Shown here one piece after another: positions 19,765-29,074 of a DNA stretch of 64,000 bases. The stretch is from Arsenophonus apicola (lineage in GTDB: Bacteria > Pseudomonadota > Gammaproteobacteria > Enterobacterales > Enterobacteriaceae), in NCBI RefSeq assembly GCF_020268605.1, contig NZ_CP084222.1, forward strand, positions 1,054,001 through 1,118,000. Reading direction: 5' to 3'. Under the pieces are notes generated by a model that was given only the letters and a program-made list of their open reading frames with translations, did no database searches and was not told the origin of the DNA. A program made the position numbers and the translations under genes. Within the stretch, counting starts at the first letter, position 1, and every line of letters begins with the position of its first letter.

Positions 19765-21795
19765 TTATTTATCTAGTTTAATCGCTCGGCCTTGCAACAA
19801 TTTTCTGATCCAAAATCGGTTAGGATGGAGATTAGCCAGTATATCGTCGGCAAAAGGTAATGGTTCAGCAAAAATTTGGCTGCAAAGTAATTCCGCGCAA
19901 ATTGGCGCACTACACAATCCTCTTGCTCCCAATGCACCAATAACAAATAGATTGGCATGAACAGGCGCTTGCAAAATATGCTGCTGCTCATTGAGCTGTT
20001 TATCTAATTGTGTATATTGAAGAATAAGTTGATTAACATCGGGTACATTACCGACCATTGGTAAATGATCACGTGTAACACAGCGAATGCTTTGACGTGA
20101 TGCATTTTGGCTGATATCAACTTCTTTTGTCCATCCAACATCAGGCAAACAAGTTAACAAGCGAGAATGGTTTTCTTGTTGCTCCAGTTTGGAATATTCT
20201 AATGTCAGTTGATGACGTTTATAACTCGCGCCTAAGCAGTGATATTGATGATTAGCTGGCGTTAAATATCCGGCATAACAGAGTGTTGTTTGCAGTTGGT
20301 TGAGTGTCAAAGTGGTCGGAATATGACTAACTTGTCCTCGAACAGCACTAACTGGCAATTTTTCCGTTTGAGAAAATAGAGGTAATTGATGGCCATTAGC
20401 GATAATAACGGTTTTATGCGTTATTTGCCGTTGCGCTTGTCCTTGTTTCAATATCAATTTCCAGCCAGCGGGAGTATTTTCAAGTTGAATAAGACGATGA
20501 TTAAAATAACTTTTTAAACCTTGTTGTTGCGCATATTGCCAGCTATTGAATGTCAACTCGGCTGGGCATAACCAGCCGGCAGTTGGATAGTAAATGCCAT
20601 CATGGTTAACATCAACACCACAAATAGTTTGTAATGTTTGTCGAGTTTCATAGCGCGCAAAGTCAGAAGGCCAGTTTTTTGTCAATATTTGCTCGATTTT
20701 TTGTTGGCTTTTTACGCCATAACCTAATTGCACTAAGCCGCTCCAGTCATGTTCAAATGCAATGCCTAACTGTTCAAGTTGACTATAGTAACGTTTTGCA
20801 TAAGAAAAAGCGGTAATAAAAAAGCGCTCTAAGCTATCGTGACGACCGGTTAATAATGGATAAAGTGCACCTTGACGATTGCCAGAAGCGTTTTGTGCCA
20901 CGCAGGGATCTTGGCAATATAAAGTTATCCGACTACCTCTACGTAATAAAGCAAGCGCAATCATCATACTGGCAATACCGCCGCCGATAATGGCAATATC
21001 TTCAGTGGTGGATGCAGCTTGTCGAGCAAACCAGGGCTGTGGAGCAAGTTGCTGATTTGCAGGTAATTGACCGATTAGCATTTCACGTTTACGGCCAAAA
21101 CCTTTGATTTTTTTTACTTTAAAACCGGCTTTTTCTAATCCACGACGAACAATACCGGCTGAAGTGAAAGTGGCAAAAGTGCAACCATTACGTCCCCAAT
21201 TTGCCATTGTAGTGAACAGTTGTTCACTCCACATTTCGGGATTTTTAGCTGGAGCAAAACCATCTAAAAACCAACTGTCTATTTTATTGAAAAAATTAGC
21301 TTTTAATTGAGGTAATTGTATATTTATATCGCCAAACCAGAGATCGAGGATTATTGCCCCATTTTCTATAACTATTCTATGACAACCAGGTAACGATTGA
21401 GGCCATTGTTGACAAATTTGTTTAGAAAAAGTGGCGAGCTCAGGCCAAAATTGATGAACGCTTATTAAATCTGTAATAGACAAGGGATATTTTTCAAAAC
21501 TGATATAGTGTAAAAGTTGTAATTGGTTTTTAGGTGCTTGTTGGCGAAACTGGATAAATAACTGACAGACTGCCATAAAGTTTAGTCCAGTGCCAAAACC
21601 CGTTTCTGCAATAACATACTGTTTAGCTGAGTGAGAGAAAAAGCGATTTGGCAACTGATTGCCGGCTAAGAAAACATAACGGGATTCTTCTAAACCATTT
21701 TGGTTACAAAAATAGACATCATCAAACTGTTCAGAGATGGGGATAGCTTGTTCATTCCAGCTTAATTTAGCTTGGCTGATCTCATTTGTATTCAC
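19765..21795 (-). CDS. mnmC: Bifunctional tRNA mnm5s2U biosynthesis protein MnmC
   Basis: Makes the final steps of 5-methylaminomethyl-2-thiouridine at the wobble position of tRNAs. It has 676 residues. The N-terminal methyltransferase half (about 1-245) has ETGFGTGLNFM and a WFLDGFAPAKNPEMW segment. The C-terminal FAD oxidoreductase half starts with the dinucleotide motif IAIIGGGIASMM at about 267. Length is close to E. coli MnmC. Divergent from fabB, the usual arrangement. Confidence 0.95.
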   Translation of the reverse strand: MNTNEISQAKLSWNEQAIPISEQFDDVYFCNQNGLEESRYVFLAGNQLPNRFFSHSAKQYVIAETGFGTGLNFMAVCQLFIQFRQQAPKNQLQLLHYISFEKYPLSITDLISVHQFWPELATFSKQICQQWPQSLPGCHRIVIENGAIILDLWFGDINIQLPQLKANFFNKIDSWFLDGFAPAKNPEMWSEQLFTTMANWGRNGCTFATFTSAGIVRRGLEKAGFKVKKIKGFGRKREMLIGQLPANQQLAPQPWFARQAASTTEDIAIIGGGIASMMIALALLRRGSRITLYCQDPCVAQNASGNRQGALYPLLTGRHDSLERFFITAFSYAKRYYSQLEQLGIAFEHDWSGLVQLGYGVKSQQKIEQILTKNWPSDFARYETRQTLQTICGVDVNHDGIYYPTAGWLCPAELTFNSWQYAQQQGLKSYFNHRLIQLENTPAGWKLILKQGQAQRQITHKTVIIANGHQLPLFSQTEKLPVSAVRGQVSHIPTTLTLNQLQTTLCYAGYLTPANHQYHCLGASYKRHQLTLEYSKLEQQENHSRLLTCLPDVGWTKEVDISQNASRQSIRCVTRDHLPMVGNVPDVNQLILQYTQLDKQLNEQQHILQAPVHANLFVIGALGARGLCSAPICAELLCSQIFAEPLPFADDILANLHPNRFWIRKLLQGRAIKLDK

Positions 21796-21909
21796 AAAAT
21801 TATCTACAATATTTTAAATAATTAGCCAATTGTAACGAATTTAATCTGAGTGTGCTAGCTAGCGCTAAAATATAAAAGTGACCAAAGATAATATTTTCTG
21901 CAAATTTTT

Positions 21910-21926
21910 ACCTGATCGGACTTGTT
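21910..21926 (+). promoter_or_regulatory. FadR operator upstream of fabB
   Basis: ACCTGATCGGACTTGTT matches the FadR consensus AACTGGTCGGACCAGTT at 13 of 17 positions, and it lies just upstream of a FabR-type palindrome as in E. coli. FadR activates fabB in E. coli, coupling unsaturated fatty-acid synthesis to acyl-CoA level. Confidence 0.75.
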
Positions 21927-21927
21927 C

Positions 21928-21945
21928 AGCTTACAAGTGTAAGCT
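21928..21945 (+). promoter_or_regulatory. FabR operator upstream of fabB
   Basis: AGCTTACAAGTGTAAGCT has perfect 8-bp inverted arms around a 2-bp centre and fits the FabR site pattern AGCnnACAnnTGTnnGCT. It sits one base after the FadR site and about 57 bp before the fabB ATG. FabR represses fabB when unsaturated acyl chains are plentiful. Confidence 0.78.
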
Positions 21946-22001
21946 AAAGTAACAGGCTAAACTCCCAGTAAATGAATTTCGACTATGAGGTAATACAATC
22001 A

Positions 22002-23222
22002 ATGAAGCGTGCAGTCATCACTGGTCTGGGCATTGTCTCCAGCATAGGTAATAACCAGCAAGAGGTACTGGCTTCTCTGAAAACGGGTCGTTCTGGCATC
22101 AGGTTTTCAGAAGAATTTGAAAAAATGGGGTTACGCAGCCATGTCTGGGGTAATATTCAACTAACGGAAGAGTATATTAAACAAAAAATTGACCGTAAAA
22201 TTCTTCGTTTTATGAGTGATTGTTCTATATATGCTTACTTGTCGATGGAAGAGGCTATTTCGGACGCTAAATTGACGCAGGCGCAGATCTCAAATATTCG
22301 TACCGGTTTAGTGGTTGGCTCTGGTGGTGGCTCACCGCGTAATCAATTGGCTGGCTCTGATGGTATGCGGGCAAAGGGATTACGCGGTGTTGGTCCCTAT
22401 ATGGTCACCAAAGCAATGGCTTCAGGTGTTTCAGCTTGTTTAGCCACGCCGTTTAAAATTAAGGGCGTTAATTATTCTATCAGCTCTGCCTGCTCAACTT
22501 CCGCCCATTGCATTGGCCATGCTGTTGAGTTGATCCAATTAGGTAAACAGGATGTTATTTTCGCTGGTGGTGGTGAAGAGTTAAGTTGGGAATTAACCTG
22601 TGAATTTGACGCAATGGGGGCATTATCGACTAAATATAATGCAACTCCAGAAAAAGCTTCACGCACCTATGACCAGGATCGGGATGGTTTTGTAATTGCT
22701 GGCGGTGGAGGTATTGTTGTGGTAGAAGAATTAGAGCATGCTTTGGCGCGTGGCGCACATATTTATGCTGAAATTGTCGGTTATGGTGCAACCTCAGACG
22801 GTTATGATATGGTTGCCCCTTCCGGTGAAGGAGCTGTGAGATGTATGAAAATGGCATTGGCAGATGTTAAACAGGTTGATTATATCAATACTCATGGCAC
22901 TTCAACGCCAGTTGGCGATACCAAAGAATTAGAAGCAATTACTGAAGTGTTTGGTAGCAATACGCCAGCGATTTCAGCGACTAAAGCAATGACCGGCCAT
23001 TCTCTGGGGGCAGCAGGGGTTCATGAAGCTATTTATAGTTTGTTAATGTTAGAGCATGGATTTATTGCCCCAAGCATTAATATTGATAATTTAGATGAAA
23101 AAGCGCAAGCAATGAATATTATTACGCAGGCCACTGAGCAGAAATTAAATACGGTAATGTCAAATAGTTTTGGGTTTGGTGGAACTAATGCCTCGTTGGT
23201 AATGAGTAAATATCATTCATAA
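22002..23222 (+). CDS. fabB: Beta-ketoacyl-ACP synthase I FabB
   Basis: Condensing enzyme of fatty-acid elongation, needed for unsaturated fatty acids. The start MKRAVITGLG at 22002 is chosen because it is the family N-terminus; the frame opens 30 bases earlier without support. It has 406 residues. The active Cys164 lies in SISSACSTSAHC, with the two catalytic histidines in NTHGTSTPVGD and MTGHSLGAAG. Controlled by adjacent FadR and FabR sites. A terminator follows. Confidence 0.97.
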   Translation: MKRAVITGLGIVSSIGNNQQEVLASLKTGRSGIRFSEEFEKMGLRSHVWGNIQLTEEYIKQKIDRKILRFMSDCSIYAYLSMEEAISDAKLTQAQISNIRTGLVVGSGGGSPRNQLAGSDGMRAKGLRGVGPYMVTKAMASGVSACLATPFKIKGVNYSISSACSTSAHCIGHAVELIQLGKQDVIFAGGGEELSWELTCEFDAMGALSTKYNATPEKASRTYDQDRDGFVIAGGGGIVVVEELEHALARGAHIYAEIVGYGATSDGYDMVAPSGEGAVRCMKMALADVKQVDYINTHGTSTPVGDTKELEAITEVFGSNTPAISATKAMTGHSLGAAGVHEAIYSLLMLEHGFIAPSINIDNLDEKAQAMNIITQATEQKLNTVMSNSFGFGGTNASLVMSKYHS

Positions 23223-23245
23223 GTATTTTACTATAAAAAACAATT

Positions 23246-23275
23246 ACCTACTGATAATTTATCAGTAGGTTTTTT
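23246..23275. terminator. Bidirectional terminator between fabB and the EamA transporter gene
   Basis: A perfect 10-bp stem ACCTACTGAT / ATCAGTAGGT with a 5-nt loop is followed by TTTTT on the plus strand. An A run (AAAAAA) lies just before the stem, so it can also stop transcription from the minus-strand gene ending at 23312. Confidence 0.85.
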
Positions 23276-23311
23276 GTTATTTACAATATAATCAATTGAT
23301 TAAATAAGTTA

Positions 23312-24226
23312 TTATTCTTTTTTATTAGCGTTAGATTGGTGGTGATTAAAAAGTTGTGTTAATGGAGTGCTTAATTGCTGCGCTAAAATAACACCGAGTA
23401 ACACACCCCCACCACCAATTAAATGGTAGCTGTGCATTTTTTCTTTTAAAAATAAAACAGCGATAATGGCCGTAAATACCGGTGCTAAATTCATAAATAT
23501 TGAGGTTGTATTAGCGCCAAGTCGAAACACTCCTTGGATCCATAAATAGGGTGCAATCAGCGAAGCGGCAATTCCGGCAAATAAGATCAAATTAATATTT
23601 GCCGAGGTAATCTCTACTGATTTAGCCAGTAAAAAGTTAGGCAATAATAGTATCAAAGCAAAACTAATTTGGATGTAAAGTGATTGCCAATTGGGTAATG
23701 GGATCGCCCAATGCTTGGTTAATACCCCATAGAGTGAATAAGAAAGAGCAGCAATAAACATCAGTAATTGCCCTCGATTAATTCCCTGGCTAAAAAATAT
23801 CATTGGTTCACCTTGACTAACAAGCCAGATAAGCCCCAGTAAGGATAAAAGGCTACCGATCACTATACCAATAGTAGGAATAGTACGTAGCACAAAAATG
23901 CTGAGTATCACCGTTAACAAAGGAATAACTGAATTTAATACTCCCATAAAGGTGGCACTAACCGTATGAGCAGCATAATAAGCCAAACTTTGGTAAAGAA
24001 CCATGCCAAGGGCGCCTAATATAAACAGTTTGCCGCCATATTGTCTTATTATTGTGCGATTTTTAACTATCCCTTTAATCATAAAAGGGGTGAGTACTAA
24101 AAAGGCCAATAACCAGCGATAAAAGGAAATAGCGGCAGGATCAATAACATTTGCCGCGGCTTTACTTACCACCGCATTAATTGACCATAATAAAACCGCG
24201 AGCAGGGGAAAAAGAAAATTTTTCAT
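23312..24226 (-). CDS. EamA-family (DMT superfamily) transporter
   Basis: 304-residue inner-membrane protein with about ten hydrophobic segments in two repeats, each an EamA domain (first starting AVLLWSINAVVSKAAA, second about residue 150). Members export amino acids, metabolites or drugs; the substrate is not predictable here. It is inserted with the divergent AraC-type regulator between fabB and pdxB, where E. coli has other genes. Confidence 0.87.
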   Translation of the reverse strand: MKNFLFPLLAVLLWSINAVVSKAAANVIDPAAISFYRWLLAFLVLTPFMIKGIVKNRTIIRQYGGKLFILGALGMVLYQSLAYYAAHTVSATFMGVLNSVIPLLTVILSIFVLRTIPTIGIVIGSLLSLLGLIWLVSQGEPMIFFSQGINRGQLLMFIAALSYSLYGVLTKHWAIPLPNWQSLYIQISFALILLLPNFLLAKSVEITSANINLILFAGIAASLIAPYLWIQGVFRLGANTTSIFMNLAPVFTAIIAVLFLKEKMHSYHLIGGGGVLLGVILAQQLSTPLTQLFNHHQSNANKKE

Positions 24227-24336
24227 TATTGAGTCATATTTACCTTCTGATAACTATTATGCTATTTTAACATTGTCTATTTTATTATATATATTTATAA
24301 TCAGCCAATTGATCCACCCTTTTTGTCAACATTACT

Positions 24337-25137
24337 GTGATGAAAAAAATTAGACATAGACTTGAGCCTAATATTATTGAGCCAAAATTTATAGTTTTTC
24401 GGAATAATGAATGGTTAGGTGATACTGAGTGTCAATTACATCGCCATAGCTTTGGCCAATTAATTTATGTAGTGAAAGGTGTGATAGAGATGCAAGTGGC
24501 TACGCAGCATTATATTGCGCCCCCGGAATTTTGTATCTGGATCCCATGCGGTGTTGAACATGCCACTTACAACAAAAAAAGTGTTAAGTTTAATATATTA
24601 GATATTTGTCAAACAGTTAGTCATGTTTTATGTAAAAAAACCTGTATTATTCGTCAAACACCTATTTTTCATACCATATTATTAGATTTTTATGCGCGTA
24701 ACATAACCCAACCAACAAGCGCAGAAGATATTCGCTTAGCTAATGTATTGATTGATCAATTAAAACGTTCACCTATTCAAAAGACCTATTTACCCGCCAG
24801 TAAAGATAAATTTTTAGCGCCTATTTTAGCGCAATTACAACAAAATCCAGCAGATAATACCGCTTTAGCGATATGGGCCAAGCGGGTTTATACCTCAGAA
24901 CGTACCTTGTCACGTCGTTGTCAGCAGGAACTGGGGATGTCATTTAGTGAGTGGCGCCAGCGGTTACGTTTTTTACATGCCATAATGAAATTGGAGCAAG
25001 GACAGACTGTTCAACAAGTGGCTTTTGATGTCGGTTATAGTTCTGCATCAGCATTTATTACCATGTTTCAACAGATTTCAGGCACAACACCAGAACGCTT
25101 TCGCCAAAAAAGTGACGCTGAGCAAACCAGTTGTTAG
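24337..25137 (+). CDS. AraC-family transcriptional regulator
   Basis: 266 residues starting at GTG 24337 or the ATG one codon later (24340). The N-terminal half looks like an AraC-type cupin sensor (HRHSFGQLIYVVKG, IPCGVEHA). The C-terminal half has the double helix-turn-helix (SERTLSRRCQQELGMSFSEW; VAFDVGYSSASAFITMFQQ). It is divergent from the EamA transporter with 110 bp between them, so it probably controls that gene; this is an inference from position. Confidence 0.88.
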   Translation: MMKKIRHRLEPNIIEPKFIVFRNNEWLGDTECQLHRHSFGQLIYVVKGVIEMQVATQHYIAPPEFCIWIPCGVEHATYNKKSVKFNILDICQTVSHVLCKKTCIIRQTPIFHTILLDFYARNITQPTSAEDIRLANVLIDQLKRSPIQKTYLPASKDKFLAPILAQLQQNPADNTALAIWAKRVYTSERTLSRRCQQELGMSFSEWRQRLRFLHAIMKLEQGQTVQQVAFDVGYSSASAFITMFQQISGTTPERFRQKSDAEQTSC

Positions 25138-25236
25138 GATTTATATCATTAACATGGCAAAATAGCATCTTGCTACCTAATCGAATAGTAAAAAGCGATG
25201 GGTTAATTTTAATAAAGATAATTGGGCATTAGATAA

Positions 25237-26367
25237 GTGAAAATATTGGTTGATGAAAATATGCCTTACGCAACTCAATTGTTTGCAACATTAGGTGAAG
25301 TTAAGGCAGTTTCTGGGCGATCAATCTCATCGTCACAGCTAGCAACAGCAGATGCTTTAATGGTGCGTTCTGTTACTCAAGTCAATGAAGTATTACTTAA
25401 AGAGAGTAAGGTAAAGTTTGTTGGTACTGCAACAGCCGGATTTGATCATGTTGATAGGCAATGGTTAGCGCAAGCGGGTATCGCTTTTTCTGCTGCACCG
25501 GGTTGTAATGCGATCGCGGTGGTAGAGTATGTTTTTTCCGCTTTGTTGTTACTGGCTGAACGTGATGGTTTTGATTTGCGAGAAAAAACAGTCGGTATTG
25601 TTGGAGTTGGCAATGTTGGCAGTCGTCTTAATGCACGTTTAAAGGCTTGGGGCGTGAATACATTACTTTGTGATCCGCCTCGGGCAGAGGCAGCTGTTAA
25701 TAGCGAACAATTTTGGTCACTAGAAAAACTAGTTAGTCAGGCGGATATCTTAACTTTTCATACCCCTTTAAATAGATCTGGCCGCTATTCATCTTATCAT
25801 TTATTAAATGAAGAGTTGCTAGCTGCCATGCCGGCGGGACGTATTTTGCTAAATACTAGCCGCGGGGCTGTTGTTGATAATCAAGCATTATTAAAAGCCT
25901 TAGAAAATGGTAAGAAAATCGACGTGATATTGGATGTTTGGGAACATGAGCCCTCTCTTTCCTTACCTTTGTTAGCTAAAACTCGCATTGGCACGCCACA
26001 TATTGCCGGTTATTCTCTAGAAGGTAAAGCGCGTGGTACTACTCAGATTTTTGCCGCATTTAGCCAGTTTTTAGGCCAAGAGGCGCAAATTAAACTAGCT
26101 GATTTATTACCTATTGCAGAGTTTAATGAGATTACCTTTCGCGGTGAATTAACCCAGGCAAATTTAAAACGTTTAGTACATTTAGTTTATGATGTTCGTC
26201 GTGATGATGCGCCATTAAGAAAAGTTGCTCATCTTGTTGGCGAATTTGATCATTTACGCAAATATTATCCAGAACGCCGTGAATGGTCATCGCTAAAGGT
26301 CAGTTGTGATAATGTCGATGCCGCTAACATATTAAAAATGCTGGGTTTCAATAGTAAATTAATTTGA
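25237..26367 (+). CDS. pdxB: Erythronate-4-phosphate dehydrogenase PdxB
   Basis: Second step of the DXP-dependent pyridoxal 5'-phosphate pathway. It has 376 residues from a GTG start (MKILVDENMPYA). The D-2-hydroxyacid dehydrogenase fold shows the NAD motif VGIVGVGNVGSRL, the NTSRGAVVDN block and the catalytic His in GTPHIAGYS. The dimerisation tail has YDVRRDDAPLRKVA. Followed closely by usg and truA, likely one operon. Confidence 0.96.
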   Translation: MKILVDENMPYATQLFATLGEVKAVSGRSISSSQLATADALMVRSVTQVNEVLLKESKVKFVGTATAGFDHVDRQWLAQAGIAFSAAPGCNAIAVVEYVFSALLLLAERDGFDLREKTVGIVGVGNVGSRLNARLKAWGVNTLLCDPPRAEAAVNSEQFWSLEKLVSQADILTFHTPLNRSGRYSSYHLLNEELLAAMPAGRILLNTSRGAVVDNQALLKALENGKKIDVILDVWEHEPSLSLPLLAKTRIGTPHIAGYSLEGKARGTTQIFAAFSQFLGQEAQIKLADLLPIAEFNEITFRGELTQANLKRLVHLVYDVRRDDAPLRKVAHLVGEFDHLRKYYPERREWSSLKVSCDNVDAANILKMLGFNSKLI

Positions 26368-26399
26368 GCGAAATGCACAGAAGATTGGAGAAAACCAAC

Positions 26400-27410
26400 A
26401 TGACAGAAGGTTGGAGTATTGCACTATTAGGCGTTACCGGCGCGGTCGGTGAAGCCGTATTGAGTTTATTACAAGAGCGCCAGTTCCCTGTTGGTGAGTT
26501 ATTTCTATTAGCTAGTGAAAATATTGTCGGAGAAAGTATCCGTTTTAATGGAAAACAACACTCTGTCATGGATGCACAGTTATTTGATTGGACACAGGCA
26601 CAAATCGCTTTTTTTGTTGCCGGTACAGCAGCATCTGCGCGTTATGCAGAGCAGGCGGCACAAGAGGGTTGTATAGTCATTGATAGTAGTGGTTTATTTG
26701 CGCTAGAACCGGATATTCCATTAGTCGTACCTAATGTTAATCCTCATGTGCTGGCTGATTATCGTAACCGTAATATTGTTGCCATTGCTGATAGTTATGT
26801 CAGTCAATTGTTAGTCGCCATTAAACCGCTAATCAATGTTGCCGGTATTCAACGTTTAATCTTAACCAATTTATGTTCAGTTTCAGTGCATGGTAAAAGT
26901 GCAGTGGATGAATTGGCCGGTCAAAGTGCCCGATTATTAAACGGTTTACCCGTTAATAATGACCGTTTTGCTAAACAGTTAGCATTTAATCTATTACCCT
27001 TACTAAGTGATATTGAAGGTTCTGTCCCACAAGAGCGCTGTTTAGTTGATCAAGTGCGTAAAATTTTACAGAATGATGGATTATCGATAGTTGTCAGTTG
27101 CATACAAGCGCCGGTTTTTTATGGTAATGCACAAGTGGTTCATGTGGAAACATTACGTCCAATGACCGTGCAAGAAGCCTGGCAAGAAATTGCTCAATTT
27201 GATGATATTCAGTTAGTTGGCGAAGATAACTTTCCAACTCAGGTAACCGATGCTTCAGGTAGTGATCAATTAAGTATCGGTTGTATGCGTAATGATTATG
27301 GCGCACCTGAGATATTACAGTTTTGGTCGGTAGCCGATAATACCCGGTTTGGCGGTGCTCGAATGTTAATAGAAACTGCGGAGCAATTAGTGCAGGAGCA
27401 ATATTATTAA
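26400..27410 (+). CDS. usg: Usg protein (aspartate-semialdehyde dehydrogenase paralogue)
   Basis: Conserved partner of pdxB and truA. The ATG at 26400 (MTEGWSIALLGVTGAVGE; 336 residues) is chosen for its match to E. coli Usg and a GGAG ribosome site; the frame is open 36 bases further upstream. It has the dehydrogenase Rossmann motif but, like other Usg proteins, lacks the catalytic cysteine context of true aspartate-semialdehyde dehydrogenase (DSYVSQLLVAI at that place). Function unknown. Its stop overlaps the truA start. Confidence 0.93.
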   Translation: MTEGWSIALLGVTGAVGEAVLSLLQERQFPVGELFLLASENIVGESIRFNGKQHSVMDAQLFDWTQAQIAFFVAGTAASARYAEQAAQEGCIVIDSSGLFALEPDIPLVVPNVNPHVLADYRNRNIVAIADSYVSQLLVAIKPLINVAGIQRLILTNLCSVSVHGKSAVDELAGQSARLLNGLPVNNDRFAKQLAFNLLPLLSDIEGSVPQERCLVDQVRKILQNDGLSIVVSCIQAPVFYGNAQVVHVETLRPMTVQEAWQEIAQFDDIQLVGEDNFPTQVTDASGSDQLSIGCMRNDYGAPEILQFWSVADNTRFGGARMLIETAEQLVQEQYY

Positions 27411-28225
27411 TGTTGGAAAAGCAACCTTCTTTGCCGATGACTAAAATTGCCTTAGGCATTGAGTATGATGGTAGCCATTATTATGGTTGGCAGCGACAAC
27501 AACAGGTAAAAAGTATCCAAGCTTGTTTGGAGTTTGCGCTTACTAAGGTTGCGAATGAGTCCATCCAAGTCTGTTGCGCTGGACGCACTGATGCGGGGGT
27601 GCATGCAACAGGCCAAGTGATCCATTTTGAAACTTCTGTGATACGTAAAGACTCTGCCTGGACAATGGGTGTTAATAGCCATTTACCTGCTGACATTGCC
27701 GTACGTTGGAGCAAAGTTGTTGAACCGGATTTTCATGCTCGTTTTAGTGCCACCGCGCGTCGATATCGTTATATTATTTTTAATCACCGATACCGACCAG
27801 CGATATTAGCCGCAGGCGTCACTCACTATCATGCACCTCTAGATGCTGAAAGAATGCATATTGCTGCTCAGGCCTTGGTTGGTGAGCAGGATTTTACTTC
27901 ATTTAGAGCTATTCAGTGTCAATCTAAATCGCCTTGGCGTAATATAAAGCATGTTCATGTCAACCGTTATGGTGACTATATTGTGGTTGATATCAAAGCC
28001 AATGCCTTTGTTCATCATATGGTACGCAATATTGTTGGTAGTTTGCTGGTGATAGGCTGCGGTGAGCAGGATATTAGCTGGATAGCCGAGCTTTTAGTAT
28101 TGAAAGATAGAACTAAAGCGGCGGCAACTGCAAAAGCAGAAGGGCTTTATTTAGTTGCTGTCGATTATCCGTCAAAATATAAATTACCTAAAACGACCGT
28201 AGGACCACTTTTTTTACCAGAATAA
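27410..28225 (+). CDS. truA: tRNA pseudouridine(38-40) synthase TruA
   Basis: Isomerises uridines 38-40 in the anticodon arm of tRNAs. It has 271 residues. The catalytic aspartate is in CAGRTDAGVHATGQ (Asp61). ARRYRYII, DFTSFRA and the C-terminal FVHHMVRNIVGSL block are all present. It starts on the last base of usg, so it is coupled with it. Confidence 0.97.
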   Translation: MLEKQPSLPMTKIALGIEYDGSHYYGWQRQQQVKSIQACLEFALTKVANESIQVCCAGRTDAGVHATGQVIHFETSVIRKDSAWTMGVNSHLPADIAVRWSKVVEPDFHARFSATARRYRYIIFNHRYRPAILAAGVTHYHAPLDAERMHIAAQALVGEQDFTSFRAIQCQSKSPWRNIKHVHVNRYGDYIVVDIKANAFVHHMVRNIVGSLLVIGCGEQDISWIAELLVLKDRTKAAATAKAEGLYLVAVDYPSKYKLPKTTVGPLFLPE

Positions 28226-28283
28226 TGAATTTAATTTTGCGTTTAAATAGGCAGTGTTAAAGTTGCCAACTATTGGATTTTTT

Positions 28284-28961
28284 ATGGAATTTATTACTTT
28301 TATTATTGATTTTATTATACACATCGATCTTCATTTAGCTGAATTAGTTGCTAAGTATGGCATTTGGCTATATGCCATTTTATTTTTGATAGTATTTTGT
28401 GAAACTGGACTCATTGTTACGCCTTTTTTACCGGGTGACTCACTATTATTTGTGGCTGGGGCATTAACGGCATTGGAGAGTAATGATCTAAACGTTCATT
28501 TAATGGTAGTATTAATAATTATTGCTGCGATTATTGGTGATGCGGTTAATTATACTATTGGTCGCTTATTCGGCGAGCGTCTATTTCGTAATCCCAATTC
28601 AAAAATTTTTCGCCGGGTCTATTTGGAAAAAACGCATCAATCTTATGAAAAACATGGCGGTAAAGCGATTATTTTAGCTAGATTTATACCTATTATTAGA
28701 ACGTTTGCTCCATTTGTCGCAGGGATGGGAAAAATGTCGTATCGGCATTTTGCTTTTTATAATGTGGCCGGGGCTTTATTATGGGTTCTATTATTTACTT
28801 ATGCGGGTTACTTTTTTGGCGATTTGCCAATTGTTCAGCAGAATTTAAAATTATTAATTGTGGCAATTATTTTAATTTCTATTCTGCCGGGTATTATTGA
28901 GATTTGGCGCTATCGTCGAGCATCAATTAAGGAAAAACAGGTTGTTAAACCAAAAGAATAG
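28284..28961 (+). CDS. dedA: DedA-family inner-membrane protein DedA
   Basis: Polytopic inner-membrane protein of the DedA family, linked to membrane homeostasis and probably to lipid-carrier recycling. The ATG at 28284 (MEFITFIIDFII; 225 residues) matches E. coli DedA; the longer frame from 28254 is not supported. Family motifs are FCETGLIVTPFLPGDSLLF, GDAVNYTIGR and RFIPIIRTFAPFVAGM. Confidence 0.95.
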   Translation: MEFITFIIDFIIHIDLHLAELVAKYGIWLYAILFLIVFCETGLIVTPFLPGDSLLFVAGALTALESNDLNVHLMVVLIIIAAIIGDAVNYTIGRLFGERLFRNPNSKIFRRVYLEKTHQSYEKHGGKAIILARFIPIIRTFAPFVAGMGKMSYRHFAFYNVAGALLWVLLFTYAGYFFGDLPIVQQNLKLLIVAIILISILPGIIEIWRYRRASIKEKQVVKPKE

Positions 28962-29074
28962 ATAGTCATTAGCAGGTTTGATCAGTTTTTTATCCACTAT
29001 GCTTTGGCATTGTGGTTTAATGATTAACATAATAATGAGACTGATAATGTAATTTCAGACAGAAAGGTCTATTA

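Noticed and set aside
27094..27459. 121-codon minus-strand frame over the usg-truA junction
   Set aside because: Antisense to two conserved genes, no family likeness or ribosome site.
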